This document shows positions 7,430 through 16,914 of a stretch of 49,006 nt of DNA, piece after piece. The translations under genes and the position numbers were made by a program. Position 1 is the stretch's first letter. Every line of letters starts with the position of its first letter. The stretch lies in assembly GCA_902465265.1 (NCBI GenBank), contig CABQMF010000009.1, forward strand, positions 1-49,006, read 5' to 3'. Below the pieces are notes generated by a model. The model saw only the letters and a list, made by a program, of their open reading frames with translations. It searched no databases and was not told the origin of the DNA. Source of the stretch: an uncultured Collinsella sp. Its GTDB lineage: Bacteria > Actinomycetota > Coriobacteriia > Coriobacteriales > Coriobacteriaceae.

Positions 7430-8116
7430 ATGATCGTCGCCATCGACGGCCCCGCCGGTTCCGGAAAGTCCACCATCGCCAAGGAGATCGCCCGCCAGCT
7501 GGGCTTTAACAAGCTCGACACGGGCGCCATGTATCGCGCCGTCACCTTCGCCGCGCTCGACCGCGGCATCGACTTGGACGACGAGGCAGCCATCGACGCC
7601 CTCGCCGAACAAATCGAAATCCGCTTTACCAACGGCACCGGCGAGGACACGCGCCTGACCATTGACGGCCAGGACGCCTCGGCTGCTATCCGCACCCCGC
7701 AGGTGGACGCCAACGTGTCCAAGGTCTCGGCCTACCCGGGCGTGCGCTCGGCCATGCTCATCCACCAGCGCCGCGCCGCCGAGGACCGCGATATCGTCGC
7801 CGAGGGTCGCGACATCGGAACCGTCGTGTTCCCCAACGCGCAGGTCAAGGTGTTCCTGACCGCCGACCCGCGTGAGCGTGCCCGCCGCCGCGTGCTGCAG
7901 CGCCACCAAAACGACGCCCAGCCGCTCACCGAAAAGCAGCTCGAGGCCGAGGTCGACGAGACCCTCGATGCCCTCAAGCAGCGCGATAAGCTTGACAGCA
8001 GCCGCGAGGTCGCACCGCTCGTGCCCGCCGAGGACGCCGTGCATGTCGACTCCACCGCCCACACTATCGACGAGGTCGTCTCAATAATCGAGGACCTCAT
8101 CAACCAAAGGAGGTAG
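7430..8116 (+). CDS. cmk: cytidylate kinase
   Basis: 228 residues. The P-loop GPAGSGKST (7-15), LDTGAMYRAV (about 29-38) and AEGRDIGTVVFP (about 124-135) are diagnostic of bacterial CMP kinase, which phosphorylates (d)CMP with ATP. The start has AAAGGAAG 7 nt upstream. plsC starts 3 nt after the stop, and its ribosome-binding site lies inside the cmk end, so the two are coupled. Confidence 0.96.
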   Translation: MIVAIDGPAGSGKSTIAKEIARQLGFNKLDTGAMYRAVTFAALDRGIDLDDEAAIDALAEQIEIRFTNGTGEDTRLTIDGQDASAAIRTPQVDANVSKVSAYPGVRSAMLIHQRRAAEDRDIVAEGRDIGTVVFPNAQVKVFLTADPRERARRRVLQRHQNDAQPLTEKQLEAEVDETLDALKQRDKLDSSREVAPLVPAEDAVHVDSTAHTIDEVVSIIEDLINQRR

Positions 8117-8119
8117 CCC

Positions 8120-8848
8120 ATGCGCCTGTTTAAGCAGACGCCCGAAGATTACTACAACGCCCCCTACGCGGAGTTCCCGGCGCTCATCCGCGGCACCGTC
8201 GCTGTAGTCATGGCAATCCTTTGGGCATTCTCCAAGCTCATGTGGCGCTGGAGGGTCGAGGACAGCGACTTGCTGTTTGAGCGCCAGGAAGGCCGCGGTA
8301 GCGTGGTCATCTGCAACCACACCTCGATGGCCGAGCTGCTAGCCGTGGAGACGGCGTTGTTCTTTGGCGGCCGCCGCGTGCGCCCCATCTTTAAATCCGA
8401 GTTTGCCAAGAGCAAGATCGTGCGCTGGGCCTTTAGCCGCGTGGGCGGCATTCCCGTCGAGCGCGGCACCGCCGACATGAAGTGCCTGCGCGCCGCCCAG
8501 CATGCGCTGCAGCGCGGCGAGGACGTCTTGATCTTCCCCGAGGGCACGCGCATCCGCTCGCGCGAGATTAAGCCCGAGGTCCACGGCGGCTTTGCGCTCA
8601 TTGCCCAGATGGGCAAGGCGCCCGTCAACCCACTCGCCATTTGTGGCTGGTCCGACATCACGCCTAAGGGCAAAAAGCTCATGCGCCCCAAAAAGTGCTG
8701 GATCCGTGCCGGCAAGGCCGTCTCGCTTTCCGATGCTCCGGCCGAGCTCAAGCGCAAGGAACGCCTGGCATGGTTTGAGTCCGAAGCCATGAGTCGCGTC
8801 TACGCCATGCGCGACGACCTGTGCGCAGAGCACCCGGGCAGGTTCTAA
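8120..8848 (+). CDS. plsC: 1-acyl-sn-glycerol-3-phosphate acyltransferase (PlsC family)
   Basis: 242 residues. A membrane segment (about 23-42) precedes the acyltransferase domain with motif I NHTSMAE (66-72), motif II GGIPVERG (109-116) and motif III FPEGTR (139-144). The protein acylates lysophosphatidic acid to phosphatidic acid at the membrane. The usual H-x4-D motif reads H-x4-E here (His67, Glu72), a conservative but uncommon change. plsY and gpsA lie further along the same cluster, completing a route from glycerol-3-phosphate to phosphatidic acid apart from plsX. Confidence 0.9.
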   Translation: MRLFKQTPEDYYNAPYAEFPALIRGTVAVVMAILWAFSKLMWRWRVEDSDLLFERQEGRGSVVICNHTSMAELLAVETALFFGGRRVRPIFKSEFAKSKIVRWAFSRVGGIPVERGTADMKCLRAAQHALQRGEDVLIFPEGTRIRSREIKPEVHGGFALIAQMGKAPVNPLAICGWSDITPKGKKLMRPKKCWIRAGKAVSLSDAPAELKRKERLAWFESEAMSRVYAMRDDLCAEHPGRF

Positions 8849-8865
8849 CCATGGGCGAGGAAGTC

Positions 8866-9750
8866 ATGAACACCGCCGAGGCTGTGCCCGGCAAGGCAGA
8901 CGCCCCCACTATCGAAATCGCTGCCCACGCCGGCACCTGCTACGGCGTGCAGCGTGCGCTCGATATGGCATTGGCGGCCGCCCCGCAAGCGGGGGAGAAC
9001 GCTCAGGTCCACACCCTGGGCCCGCTCATCCATAATCCCATCGTGGTGCGCGAGCTTGCCGAGGCGGGCGTCGGTCTAGCCGAGACCCTGGACGACGCTG
9101 CATCGGGCACCGTGATCATTCGCGCGCACGGCGTGGTGCCGCAGGTCATCGATGCCGCTCGCGAGCGTGGCCTCGACGTGGTCGATGCCACCTGCCCCTA
9201 CGTGAAAAAGGTCCACGTGGCGGCGGAGCGCCTGGTACGCGAGGGCTACCACGTGATAGTCGTGGGCGAGCCGGGCCACCCCGAAGTCGAGGGCATCCTG
9301 GGCCATGCCGGCGATGACGCGCAGGTCGTGAGCTGCGCCGCCGATGCGGACGCGCTGCCGCTCAAGGGCAAGGTCGGCCTGGTTGTGCAGACCACCCAGA
9401 CCGCGCAGAACCTCGCCGAGGTCGTGGCCGCCATCACCCCGCGCGTGCAGGAGCTGCGTGTGATCAACACCATCTGCGCCGCCACGAGCGAGCGCCAGCA
9501 GGCGGCGGCCGCACTTGCCAACCGCTGCGACTGCATGGTCGTGGTTGGCGGCAAGAACTCGGGCAACACCCGCCGCTTGGCACAGATCTGCGCCGACGTC
9601 TGCGAGCACACCCATCACATCGAGGAGGCGTCCGAGATCGAGGCCGCGTGGTTTACCGACGCACGCCACATCGGCATCACCGCCGGAGCCTCTACCCCAC
9701 AAGAACACATCGAGCGCGCCGTCGAGCGCATCAAGGAGCTTTGCCGCTAA
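8866..9750 (+). CDS. ispH: 4-hydroxy-3-methylbut-2-enyl diphosphate reductase
   Basis: 294 residues. The last step of the MEP isoprenoid pathway. The three cluster cysteines are Cys25 (AGTCYGV), Cys110 (DATCPYV) and Cys204 (NTICAAT). RAHGV (86-90), GHPEVEG (137-143), TTQT (176-179) and GGKNSGNTRRL are all present. The start is placed at 8866, which has GAGG 5 nt upstream. ATG 8851 (299 aa) and a frame reaching 8821 are possible but lack a good ribosome-binding site. It follows cmk-plsC as in many Gram-positive bacteria, but without rpsA. Confidence 0.95.
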   Translation: MNTAEAVPGKADAPTIEIAAHAGTCYGVQRALDMALAAAPQAGENAQVHTLGPLIHNPIVVRELAEAGVGLAETLDDAASGTVIIRAHGVVPQVIDAARERGLDVVDATCPYVKKVHVAAERLVREGYHVIVVGEPGHPEVEGILGHAGDDAQVVSCAADADALPLKGKVGLVVQTTQTAQNLAEVVAAITPRVQELRVINTICAATSERQQAAAALANRCDCMVVVGGKNSGNTRRLAQICADVCEHTHHIEEASEIEAAWFTDARHIGITAGASTPQEHIERAVERIKELCR

Positions 9751-9752
9751 TC

Positions 9753-11195
9753 ATGGACCAGACCGTACCCGCATACGCCGCCGAGGTGGCCGATTACGGG
9801 CGCAGCCGCGACCCCGAGCCGGGTGAGGGCGCGCTCGTTAAAAACGTGCGCCCCGAATCGCCCGCATGGGATGTGGGTATCGAGCCGGGCATGCGCGTGC
9901 TCACGGTCAACGGCGAGCAGCTGACCGATATGATCGTGTGGCTCTGGGAGGCCGACGACGACACCGTCGAGTTGGAGGTTTTCGATCCGCGCGACGGCAC
10001 CGTCACCCCCGTTGAGCTCGATCGCTTTCCGGGAGAGGACTGGGGCCTTGAGTTCGATGGTCCTATCTTCGATGGCATGCGCACCTGCGTGAACGCCTGC
10101 GTGTTCTGCTTTATGACGATGCTGCCCAAGGGCGGACGCTCCACGCTCTACATCCGCGATGATGACTACCGCCTAAGCTTTTTGCAGGGCAACTTTGTCA
10201 CGCTGACAAACCTCACCGACGAGGACGTGCAAAACGTCATCCAACGCAACATGAGCCCCATGAACGTGTCGGTCCACGCCGTGAGCCCCGACATCCGCCG
10301 CCGCATGATGGGCCGCAACGCCCAGCGCGGCATGGACGTGCTCGAGGCCATCATGGCCGCCGGCATCGAGATTCACGCGCAGATCGTGCTGTGCCCCGGC
10401 ATGAACGACGGCGAGGAGCTGGAAAAGACCCTGCGCTTTTGCGAGGAGCACGAGCAAATCACAAGCCTGGGCATTGTGCCGCTCGGTTTTACCAAGCATC
10501 AAAATCGTTTTAGCTGGTCCTACAGCGACAAGCCCGAGCTGGCGCGCGAGACCATTGCCATGATCCGGCCCTTCCAGGACCGTGCCTTCGAGCGCTTTGG
10601 CCGCCATACCTTCCAGATGAGCGACGAGTTCTACCTGGATGCCGGCATCGAGCCGCCTGAGGCCGACTTTTACGACGGCTACCCGCAGTACTACGACGGT
10701 ATCGGCATGATCCGCTCCTATCTGGACGAGACCGACACCGTGCTCGCCGCCGATGCCGAGCGCCTGCGCCGCGTTCGCGAGGCAATCGCCGCCCGTGGCC
10801 AGCGCCTGCTGTGCCTCTCGGGCGCCAGCGCGCGCGATACGGTGGCGCGCTTTGTGGAATCGCCCCAGGGACTCGCCGGCACTGTCACGGCCATCAAAAA
10901 CCGCTACTTTGGTGGCAATGTGGACGTGACCGGCCTCATCGTCGCCTGCGACATCTTGGAGCAGCTGCCGCAGGACCTGTCGGGGGTTATGCTCTTTGTG
11001 CCTAAGCTCATGTTCAACGCCGACGGTATGACCCTTGACGAGTATCATCGTGACGAATTACTCGCAAGCCTTACCGGTCGCGGCGCCGAGGTTCATGTGG
11101 TATCGACCATGCCGCATGAGCTGCTCGATACCCTGGAGCACATCCTTGGCATAACGCCCGCCAATTCAACTATTCCCGCTGACCCTACCCATTAA
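9753..11195 (+). CDS. PDZ / radical-SAM-like DUF512 protein
   Basis: 480 residues from ATG 9753, 2 nt after ispH. An earlier in-frame ATG lies inside ispH and is rejected. A PDZ-like domain (about 25-85) is followed by a radical-SAM-type cluster motif C-x3-C-x2-C (Cys112, Cys116, Cys119) and a long C-terminal DUF512 domain. The family is widespread in anaerobes directly upstream of der, as here. Its reaction is unknown to me; the der link suggests a ribosome- or redox-related role, which is inference only. The nearest good ribosome-binding site, AAGGAG, is 14 nt away, so coupling to ispH translation is likely. Confidence 0.88.
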   Translation: MDQTVPAYAAEVADYGRSRDPEPGEGALVKNVRPESPAWDVGIEPGMRVLTVNGEQLTDMIVWLWEADDDTVELEVFDPRDGTVTPVELDRFPGEDWGLEFDGPIFDGMRTCVNACVFCFMTMLPKGGRSTLYIRDDDYRLSFLQGNFVTLTNLTDEDVQNVIQRNMSPMNVSVHAVSPDIRRRMMGRNAQRGMDVLEAIMAAGIEIHAQIVLCPGMNDGEELEKTLRFCEEHEQITSLGIVPLGFTKHQNRFSWSYSDKPELARETIAMIRPFQDRAFERFGRHTFQMSDEFYLDAGIEPPEADFYDGYPQYYDGIGMIRSYLDETDTVLAADAERLRRVREAIAARGQRLLCLSGASARDTVARFVESPQGLAGTVTAIKNRYFGGNVDVTGLIVACDILEQLPQDLSGVMLFVPKLMFNADGMTLDEYHRDELLASLTGRGAEVHVVSTMPHELLDTLEHILGITPANSTIPADPTH

Positions 11196-11205
11196 AGGAG
11201 AGCAG

Positions 11206-12540
11206 ATGAAACCTATCGTCGCCGTCGTCGGACGCCCCAACGTGGGCAAGTCCACGCTCGTTAACCGCCTGGCCCAGACCTCGGACGCCATCGTCCACGA
11301 GTCCCGCGGCGTCACGCGCGACCGCTCGTATCACACAGCCGATTGGAACGGCCGCGAGTTCACCATCGTCGACACGGGCGGCATCGAGCCGCTCAAGAGC
11401 GACGACGTCTTTGCCACATCCATCCGCGACCAGGCCCTTGCCGCCGCCGAGGAAGCCGCTGTCATCCTGTTTGTGGTCGATGGCCGCACCGGCGTCACCG
11501 AGGAGGACGAGTCGGTCGCCCGCATGCTCAAGCGCTGCGACAAGCCGGTCTTTCTGCTGGTGAACAAGCTCGACAACCCCGACCGCGAAAACGACAACAT
11601 TTGGGAGTTCTATTCGCTCGGCGTTGGTGAGCCCACGCCGCTCTCGGCCCTGCACGGCCACGGCACGGGCGACCTGCTCGACGACATCGTGGCCCTTTTG
11701 CCCGAGGAGGAGGACGAGGTCGCCGACGAGTTCCCCGATGCGCTGAACGTGGCCATCATCGGTCGCCCCAACGCCGGTAAGTCCTCGCTGTTTAACCGCA
11801 TCCTGGGCGTCGACCGCTCCATCGTGTCCAACATCGCCGGCACCACGCGCGATGCCATCGACACCGTCGTCGAGCGCGACGGCAAGCACTACCGCATGGT
11901 CGACACTGCGGGCATTCGCAAGAAGAGCACCGTGTACGAGAACATCGAGTACTACTCCATGGTCCGCGGCCTGCGCGCCATCGACCGCGCCGACGTGGCG
12001 CTGCTCGTCGTCGACGCCTCCGTGGGCGTCACCGAACAGGACCAGAAGGTCATGGGCTTGGCCATCGAGCGCGGCTGCGCCATCGTGGTGCTGCTCAACA
12101 AGTGGGATCTGCTCGACGACGACCGCAAGCGCGAGGCCTGCATGGAGACCGTCGACCGCCGTCTGGGCGTCATGGCTCCCTGGGCCCAGTACCTGCGCAT
12201 CTCGGCCCTGACCGGCCGCAGCGTCGAGAAGATCTGGGCGATGGTCGACGCGGCCGAAAAGACGCGCTCGCAAAAGATCACCACCTCGCGCCTCAACACG
12301 TTCCTCACCGACCTGCGCGAGTTCGGCCACACCGTGGTGGACGGCAAGCGTCGCCTGCGCATGCACTACGTGACCCAGACGGGCGTCAACCCGCCGACGT
12401 TCACGTTCTTCGTCAACCACAGCGACCTGGTCAACGACACCTACCAGCGCTACGTGGAGAACCGTATGCGCTCGACCTTCGATTTTTCCGGCACGCCCAT
12501 TCGGCTCTTCTTTAGGAAGAAGGAGCAAAAGGATGCATAA
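11206..12540 (+). CDS. der: ribosome biogenesis GTPase Der (EngA)
   Basis: 444 residues with the tandem GTPase layout unique to Der. Domain 1 has GRPNVGKST (9-17), DTGG (56-59) and NKLD (120-123). Domain 2 has GRPNAGKSS (186-194), VDTAG and NKWD. A C-terminal KH-like domain (about 350-440) follows. It acts in 50S subunit assembly. AAAGGAG precedes the ATG. The last 8 nt overlap plsY. Confidence 0.97.
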   Translation: MKPIVAVVGRPNVGKSTLVNRLAQTSDAIVHESRGVTRDRSYHTADWNGREFTIVDTGGIEPLKSDDVFATSIRDQALAAAEEAAVILFVVDGRTGVTEEDESVARMLKRCDKPVFLLVNKLDNPDRENDNIWEFYSLGVGEPTPLSALHGHGTGDLLDDIVALLPEEEDEVADEFPDALNVAIIGRPNAGKSSLFNRILGVDRSIVSNIAGTTRDAIDTVVERDGKHYRMVDTAGIRKKSTVYENIEYYSMVRGLRAIDRADVALLVVDASVGVTEQDQKVMGLAIERGCAIVVLLNKWDLLDDDRKREACMETVDRRLGVMAPWAQYLRISALTGRSVEKIWAMVDAAEKTRSQKITTSRLNTFLTDLREFGHTVVDGKRRLRMHYVTQTGVNPPTFTFFVNHSDLVNDTYQRYVENRMRSTFDFSGTPIRLFFRKKEQKDA

Positions 12541-13216
12541 TCCGATTCTGCTGACCGCCATCTGCGCCGTGGTCTCGTTTTTTATCGGAGCGATTCCGTT
12601 TGGCTTGATCTTGGGCCGCGTGTTCAACCACACCGATATTCGCAAGGCGGGCTCCGGCAACATCGGCACCACCAACGCCCTGCGCGTAGCCGGCCCCAAG
12701 GTGGCCGCGCTCACGCTGCTGTTCGACTGCCTCAAGGGCGCCATCTGCGTCCTTATCGCGCGTCCACTCATCGCGGGCGTGGGCTATGGCTTCCCCGTGA
12801 GCATCATGGCGCCTGGAGCCCCCGGCGACTGGATGCTCGGCGTCATATGCCTGGCAGCGGTGTGGGGCCACATCTTCTCGCCCTACCTCAACTTCCATGG
12901 CGGCAAGGGTATCGCCGTGGGCTTGGGCGTCATCCTCGCCTGGTACTGGCCCATCGGACTTTCGCTGCTGGGCATGTTTATCGTGGCCGTCGCCATCACC
13001 AAGTTTGTGTCGGTGGGCTCGCTTGCCGCGGCCATCGGCCTTCCCATCGCCGCCTGCGCGGTCTTTCCGTACGGCAGCCTGGGACTTAAGTTTTGCATGG
13101 CGATGATCGGCATCACCGTGGTGTGGGCCCATCGCGCGAACATCAAAAAGCTCATGACGGGCAAGGAGTCCAAGCTCTCGTTTACCAAGCGCGTCACCGA
13201 GCCCGACGATAAGTAG
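12533..13216 (+). CDS. plsY: glycerol-3-phosphate acyltransferase PlsY
   Basis: 227 residues of polytopic membrane protein. Conserved loops are GSGNIGTTNALR (about 38-49) and NFHGGKGIAVGLGV (about 121-134). The latter carries the Gly-rich acyl-phosphate site. It transfers acyl groups from acyl phosphate to glycerol-3-phosphate. The start overlaps the end of der (ATGCATAA). The next gene, gpsA, makes its substrate. Confidence 0.96.
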   Translation: MHNPILLTAICAVVSFFIGAIPFGLILGRVFNHTDIRKAGSGNIGTTNALRVAGPKVAALTLLFDCLKGAICVLIARPLIAGVGYGFPVSIMAPGAPGDWMLGVICLAAVWGHIFSPYLNFHGGKGIAVGLGVILAWYWPIGLSLLGMFIVAVAITKFVSVGSLAAAIGLPIAACAVFPYGSLGLKFCMAMIGITVVWAHRANIKKLMTGKESKLSFTKRVTEPDDK

Positions 13217-13225
13217 GAGAGAGTC

Positions 13226-14233
13226 ATGAATGTTGCGCTGATTGGCTCCGGCTCCTGGGGAACCGCCGTCGCCGGCCTTGCCGCCGCTCGAGCCGAGCGC
13301 GTGACCATGTGGGCCCATAGCGAGCAGACGGCCACCGGCATCAATGGCGAGCACCGCAATCCCCGGTATCTGGTGGGTTACGAGCTGCCCGGCAATGTCT
13401 TCGCCACGACGGACCTGGTGCGGGCACTCGAGGGCGCCGATGCCATCATCTTTGCCGTGCCCTCCACGCACCTGCGCAGCGTATGTCATCAGGCAGCTCG
13501 CTTCATCGCCGCCGACGCCCCGGTGCTCTGCCTCACCAAGGGTATTGAGCCCGAGTCCGGCCTGCTCATGAGCGAGGTCATTGCCAGCGAGATCGGCAAC
13601 GAGACGCGCGTGGCGGCCCTCTCGGGCCCCAACCATGCCGAGGAAATCTGCCGAGGCGGACTTTCTGCCGCTGTCATTGCCAGCAAAGACCCGCAGATAG
13701 GGGAGACCTTTAAGGACCTGCTCCTATCCACGGCCTTCCGCATCTACCTGTCGCAGGACATGACCGGCGTCGAGGTTTGCGGCGCCATGAAAAACGTCAT
13801 CGCCATCGTATGCGGCATCTCCGCCGGCTCCGGCGCGGGCGACAACACGCTCGCCCTTATCATGACGCGCGGCCTGGCCGAGATCAGCCGCCTGGTGCAC
13901 GCCCGCGGCGGCCAGGCCATGACTTGCATGGGCCTTGCCGGCATGGGCGACCTCATCGCCACCTGTACCTCGGAGCATTCGCGCAACCGCACCTTTGGCT
14001 ACGAGTTTGCCCACGGCGTGTCGCTCGACGAGTACCAGGCCCGCACGCATATGGTGGTCGAGGGCGCCGTCGCGGCCCGCAGCGTCAGCGAGCTCGCCCG
14101 TTCACTGGGCGTAGACATTCCGCTCACCTTTGCCGTGGAGCAAACGCTCTACAACGGTGTTACTTTGGATAGGGCGCTCGAAATTCTCACCGACCGCGTC
14201 CCATCGCAAGAGTTCTACGGACTCACCGACTAG
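13226..14233 (+). CDS. gpsA: NAD(P)+-dependent glycerol-3-phosphate dehydrogenase
   Basis: 335 residues. The Rossmann motif GSGSWGTAVAGLAA begins at residue 7. SGPNHAEEI (about 132-140) and GAMKNVIAIVCGISAG (about 188-203, Lys catalytic) identify GpsA, which reduces dihydroxyacetone phosphate to sn-glycerol-3-phosphate for phospholipids. It sits 9 nt after plsY with a GGAGAG ribosome-binding site, so substrate supply and first acylation are co-expressed. Confidence 0.97.
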   Translation: MNVALIGSGSWGTAVAGLAAARAERVTMWAHSEQTATGINGEHRNPRYLVGYELPGNVFATTDLVRALEGADAIIFAVPSTHLRSVCHQAARFIAADAPVLCLTKGIEPESGLLMSEVIASEIGNETRVAALSGPNHAEEICRGGLSAAVIASKDPQIGETFKDLLLSTAFRIYLSQDMTGVEVCGAMKNVIAIVCGISAGSGAGDNTLALIMTRGLAEISRLVHARGGQAMTCMGLAGMGDLIATCTSEHSRNRTFGYEFAHGVSLDEYQARTHMVVEGAVAARSVSELARSLGVDIPLTFAVEQTLYNGVTLDRALEILTDRVPSQEFYGLTD

Positions 14234-14251
14234 TGCAGAAAGGATACTACC

Positions 14252-14923
14252 ATGGGTTCCATTAAAATCGCTCCGTCCGTCCTTTCGGCCGATATGGCCA
14301 ACCTCAAGGGCGAGCTCGACAAGATCGCCGGTGCCGACTACGTGCACTTCGACGTGATGGACGGTCACTTTACCGGCAACCTCACCTTTGGCGTCGACAT
14401 CCTCAAGGCCGTCAAGCGCTCAACTGACGTGCCGGTCGACGCGCACCTGATGGTGTCGAACCCCGATGAGACGGTCGATTGGTATGCCGATGCCGGTGCC
14501 GATATGATCACCGTGCACTACGAGGCCTCCACGCACCTGCACCGCACGCTCACGCATCTGCAGCAGCGCGGTGTCAAGGCCGGTGTGGTGCTCAACCCCG
14601 CCACGCCCGTCTGCGTGCTCGAGAGCATCATCGACGTTGTCGACATGGTACTGCTCATGAGCGTGAACCCTGGCTTTGGCGGCCAGAGCTTTATCCCGGG
14701 CACCATCGCAAAGCTTCACGAGCTCAAGGCCATGTGCGAACGCCACGGCGTGTCGCCCCTGATCGAGGTCGATGGCGGAATCTCTTCCAAGAACATCGCC
14801 GAGGTCGTCAAGGCCGGTGCCAACGTGCTCGTAGCTGGCTCCGCCGTATTTAAGTCCGAAGATCCCGCTGCCGAGGTTGCGCTGCTGCAGAAGCTGGGCA
14901 ACGAGGCCGCACAGGAGGCATAA
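14252..14923 (+). CDS. rpe: ribulose-phosphate 3-epimerase
   Basis: 223 residues of TIM-barrel enzyme. IAPSVLSADMANL (about 5-17), HFDVMDGHF, MSVNPGFGGQ and IEVDGGI carry the metal ligands and active-site acids. It interconverts ribulose-5-phosphate and xylulose-5-phosphate in the pentose phosphate pathway. AAAGGA precedes the start. Confidence 0.97.
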   Translation: MGSIKIAPSVLSADMANLKGELDKIAGADYVHFDVMDGHFTGNLTFGVDILKAVKRSTDVPVDAHLMVSNPDETVDWYADAGADMITVHYEASTHLHRTLTHLQQRGVKAGVVLNPATPVCVLESIIDVVDMVLLMSVNPGFGGQSFIPGTIAKLHELKAMCERHGVSPLIEVDGGISSKNIAEVVKAGANVLVAGSAVFKSEDPAAEVALLQKLGNEAAQEA

Positions 14924-14929
14924 ACCCTT

Positions 14930-16108
14930 ATGACCGCAGGTCAAAACCGCATACCCGTGAATCTTGACTATGCCGCCTCGACGCCCATGCGCGCCGAGGC
15001 GCTCCTTGCGCAGCGTGAGTACGACGACAGCGAGCTTGCCGGCGTCAACCCCAACTCGCTGCATTCGCTCGGCCGCAAGGCCGCTGCGCGCCTGGAAGTG
15101 GCGCGTCGCGAGATCGCCCGCAGCTTTGGCGCGCGCGTCCGCCCGTCCGAGATTATCTTGACCAATGGCGGCACCGAGGCAAACCAGCTGGCGCTCCTCG
15201 GACTTGCCGAGGGCGCCCGTCAGCACGACCGCAAGCGCAACCGCGTGATCGTATCTGCCATCGAGCACGATTCGATTCTGGACAACCTGCCGCTGCTGCG
15301 TGCCGGCGGCTTTACCGTCGATCTTGTGCAGCCCTGCCGTGCGGGCTACATCGAGACCTCCGTGCTGAGCGACTTGCTTGGCGATGACGTCGCGCTCGTG
15401 AGCATCATGGCCGCCAATAACGAGACCGGCGTGGTGCAGCCCATCCGCGAGCTGGCCGCCGCCGCGCATACCGTGGGCGCCCTGTTCCACACCGATGCCA
15501 TCCAGGGCTACTTGCATATTCCGCTCGATGTCACCGAGCTGGGCGTCGATGCTATGACCGTTGCCGCGCATAAGATCGGCGGCCCTGTGGCATCCGGCGC
15601 GCTCTACCTTAAGAACCGCACGCCGCTGCGCCCCCGCATCTTTGGCGGCGGACAGGAAGCCGGACGTCGCGCCGGCACGCAGGACCTGCGCACACAGCTG
15701 GCCTTTGCCGCCGCCGCGCGTACGCTGGCACCCCATGTGGCCGAGGAGCGCGAGAAGCTGCAAGCCCTTTCCGACAAGCTCTACGCCACGCTTACGGCCC
15801 ACCCGCGCATTCACGCCACCATGGGTGACTACGCGCAGGCCGACCGTCTGCCCGGCATGGTATCGATCTATATTGACGGCATGGACTCCGAGGAGCTCAT
15901 CATCAAGCTCGACGCCGCCGGCTTTGAGGTATCGGCAGGCTCGGCATGCTCGAGCGGCAGCATGGACCCCAGCCACGTTTTGAGCGCGATGGGCATCGGT
16001 CGCGAGCAGGCTCTGGGCGCACTGCGCATTTCCTTCGATGACCGCGTGAATCCGAGCGATCTGGACGACTTTGCCCAGACGTTGCTCTCGATCGTAGGTG
16101 GCGCATGA
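14930..16108 (+). CDS. cysteine desulfurase (NifS/IscS family)
   Basis: 392 residues, class V PLP aminotransferase fold. NLDYAASTPM opens the protein. The PLP lysine is Lys215 (AAHKIGGP), and the persulfide cysteine is Cys340 in SAGSACSSGS, the class I (IscS/NifS) loop. GGGQEAGRRAGT (239-250) is also diagnostic. It releases sulfur from cysteine for Fe-S clusters and thiolated tRNA; ispH, the DUF512 protein and the MiaB/RimO enzymes in this window are likely clients. No scaffold gene is adjacent. It ends in a 4-nt ATGA overlap with the NIF3 gene. Confidence 0.93.
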   Translation: MTAGQNRIPVNLDYAASTPMRAEALLAQREYDDSELAGVNPNSLHSLGRKAAARLEVARREIARSFGARVRPSEIILTNGGTEANQLALLGLAEGARQHDRKRNRVIVSAIEHDSILDNLPLLRAGGFTVDLVQPCRAGYIETSVLSDLLGDDVALVSIMAANNETGVVQPIRELAAAAHTVGALFHTDAIQGYLHIPLDVTELGVDAMTVAAHKIGGPVASGALYLKNRTPLRPRIFGGGQEAGRRAGTQDLRTQLAFAAAARTLAPHVAEEREKLQALSDKLYATLTAHPRIHATMGDYAQADRLPGMVSIYIDGMDSEELIIKLDAAGFEVSAGSACSSGSMDPSHVLSAMGIGREQALGALRISFDDRVNPSDLDDFAQTLLSIVGGA

Positions 16109-16914
16109 TCGTTTCCGAGCTTGAACGTGCGCTGCTCGCGCGCTACCCCAAGACGGACGCCGAGGGCTGGGACCACGTAGGCTTATCCGTGGGCAACCCT
16201 GCCGCCGAGATTACGGGCGTGGCCTGCGCACTTGACGCAACCGAGGCCAACGTGCATCGCGCTCTCGAGGCCGGCGCCAACGTGCTGCTGACGCATCATC
16301 CCATCTATATCAAGGCGCCCGAGGCCTTTTGTCCGGCCGACTCCGCGCGTCCCCAGTGCAGCGCTGCACTGTACGAGGCGGCTCGTTGCGGCGTAAGCAT
16401 CATCTCGCTTCATACCAACCTGGACCGCTCGCACGAAGCGTGCGTTCGCCTGAGTGAGCTGCTGGGCGCTGAGCCCATGAGCTCGCTGGAGCATGTGGAC
16501 GAACCTGAGCTCACCGGTCTGGGTGCACTCGCAACTCTCCACGATCCCTGCAATCTGCGTGATCTCGCCAACCGTGCCGCCATGGCCTATGGCAGCGACC
16601 CGCGCGTATGGGGCGAGGCCGATTGCCCGTGTCGCACTGTCGCCATTCTGGGCGGATCCCTCGGCGACTTTGGTGAGCTTGCCATCGCCGCGGGTGCAGA
16701 TGCTATTGTGACCGGAGAGGCGGGCTACCACGTGGCGCAAGACCTTGCCCTGCGCGGACTGGCGGTGATTTTGCTCGGCCACGACCGCTCCGAGGAGCCG
16801 TTCGTGGATATCTTGATGAACTCTGCAGTTGACGCCGGGGTCGACCCCCGTCATGCGATTAAAATACTGAACCCTTGCCAATGGTGGACTGTGACAAAAG
16901 GAGAGAACTTATGA
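16105..16914 (+). CDS. NIF3-like dinuclear metal centre protein
   Basis: 269 residues. THHPIYIKAPEAF (about 54-66), ISLHTNLDRSHEA (about 95-107) and GEAGYHVAQD...GHDRSEEPF near the C-terminus carry the His/Asp/Glu ligands of the two-metal site of the NIF3/YbgI family. These proteins form hexameric toroids, and suggested roles (GTP cyclohydrolase-like, tRNA or metal related) are unsettled. The ATG overlaps the desulfurase stop, and the gene's own stop overlaps the next start. Confidence 0.9.
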   Translation: MIVSELERALLARYPKTDAEGWDHVGLSVGNPAAEITGVACALDATEANVHRALEAGANVLLTHHPIYIKAPEAFCPADSARPQCSAALYEAARCGVSIISLHTNLDRSHEACVRLSELLGAEPMSSLEHVDEPELTGLGALATLHDPCNLRDLANRAAMAYGSDPRVWGEADCPCRTVAILGGSLGDFGELAIAAGADAIVTGEAGYHVAQDLALRGLAVILLGHDRSEEPFVDILMNSAVDAGVDPRHAIKILNPCQWWTVTKGENL

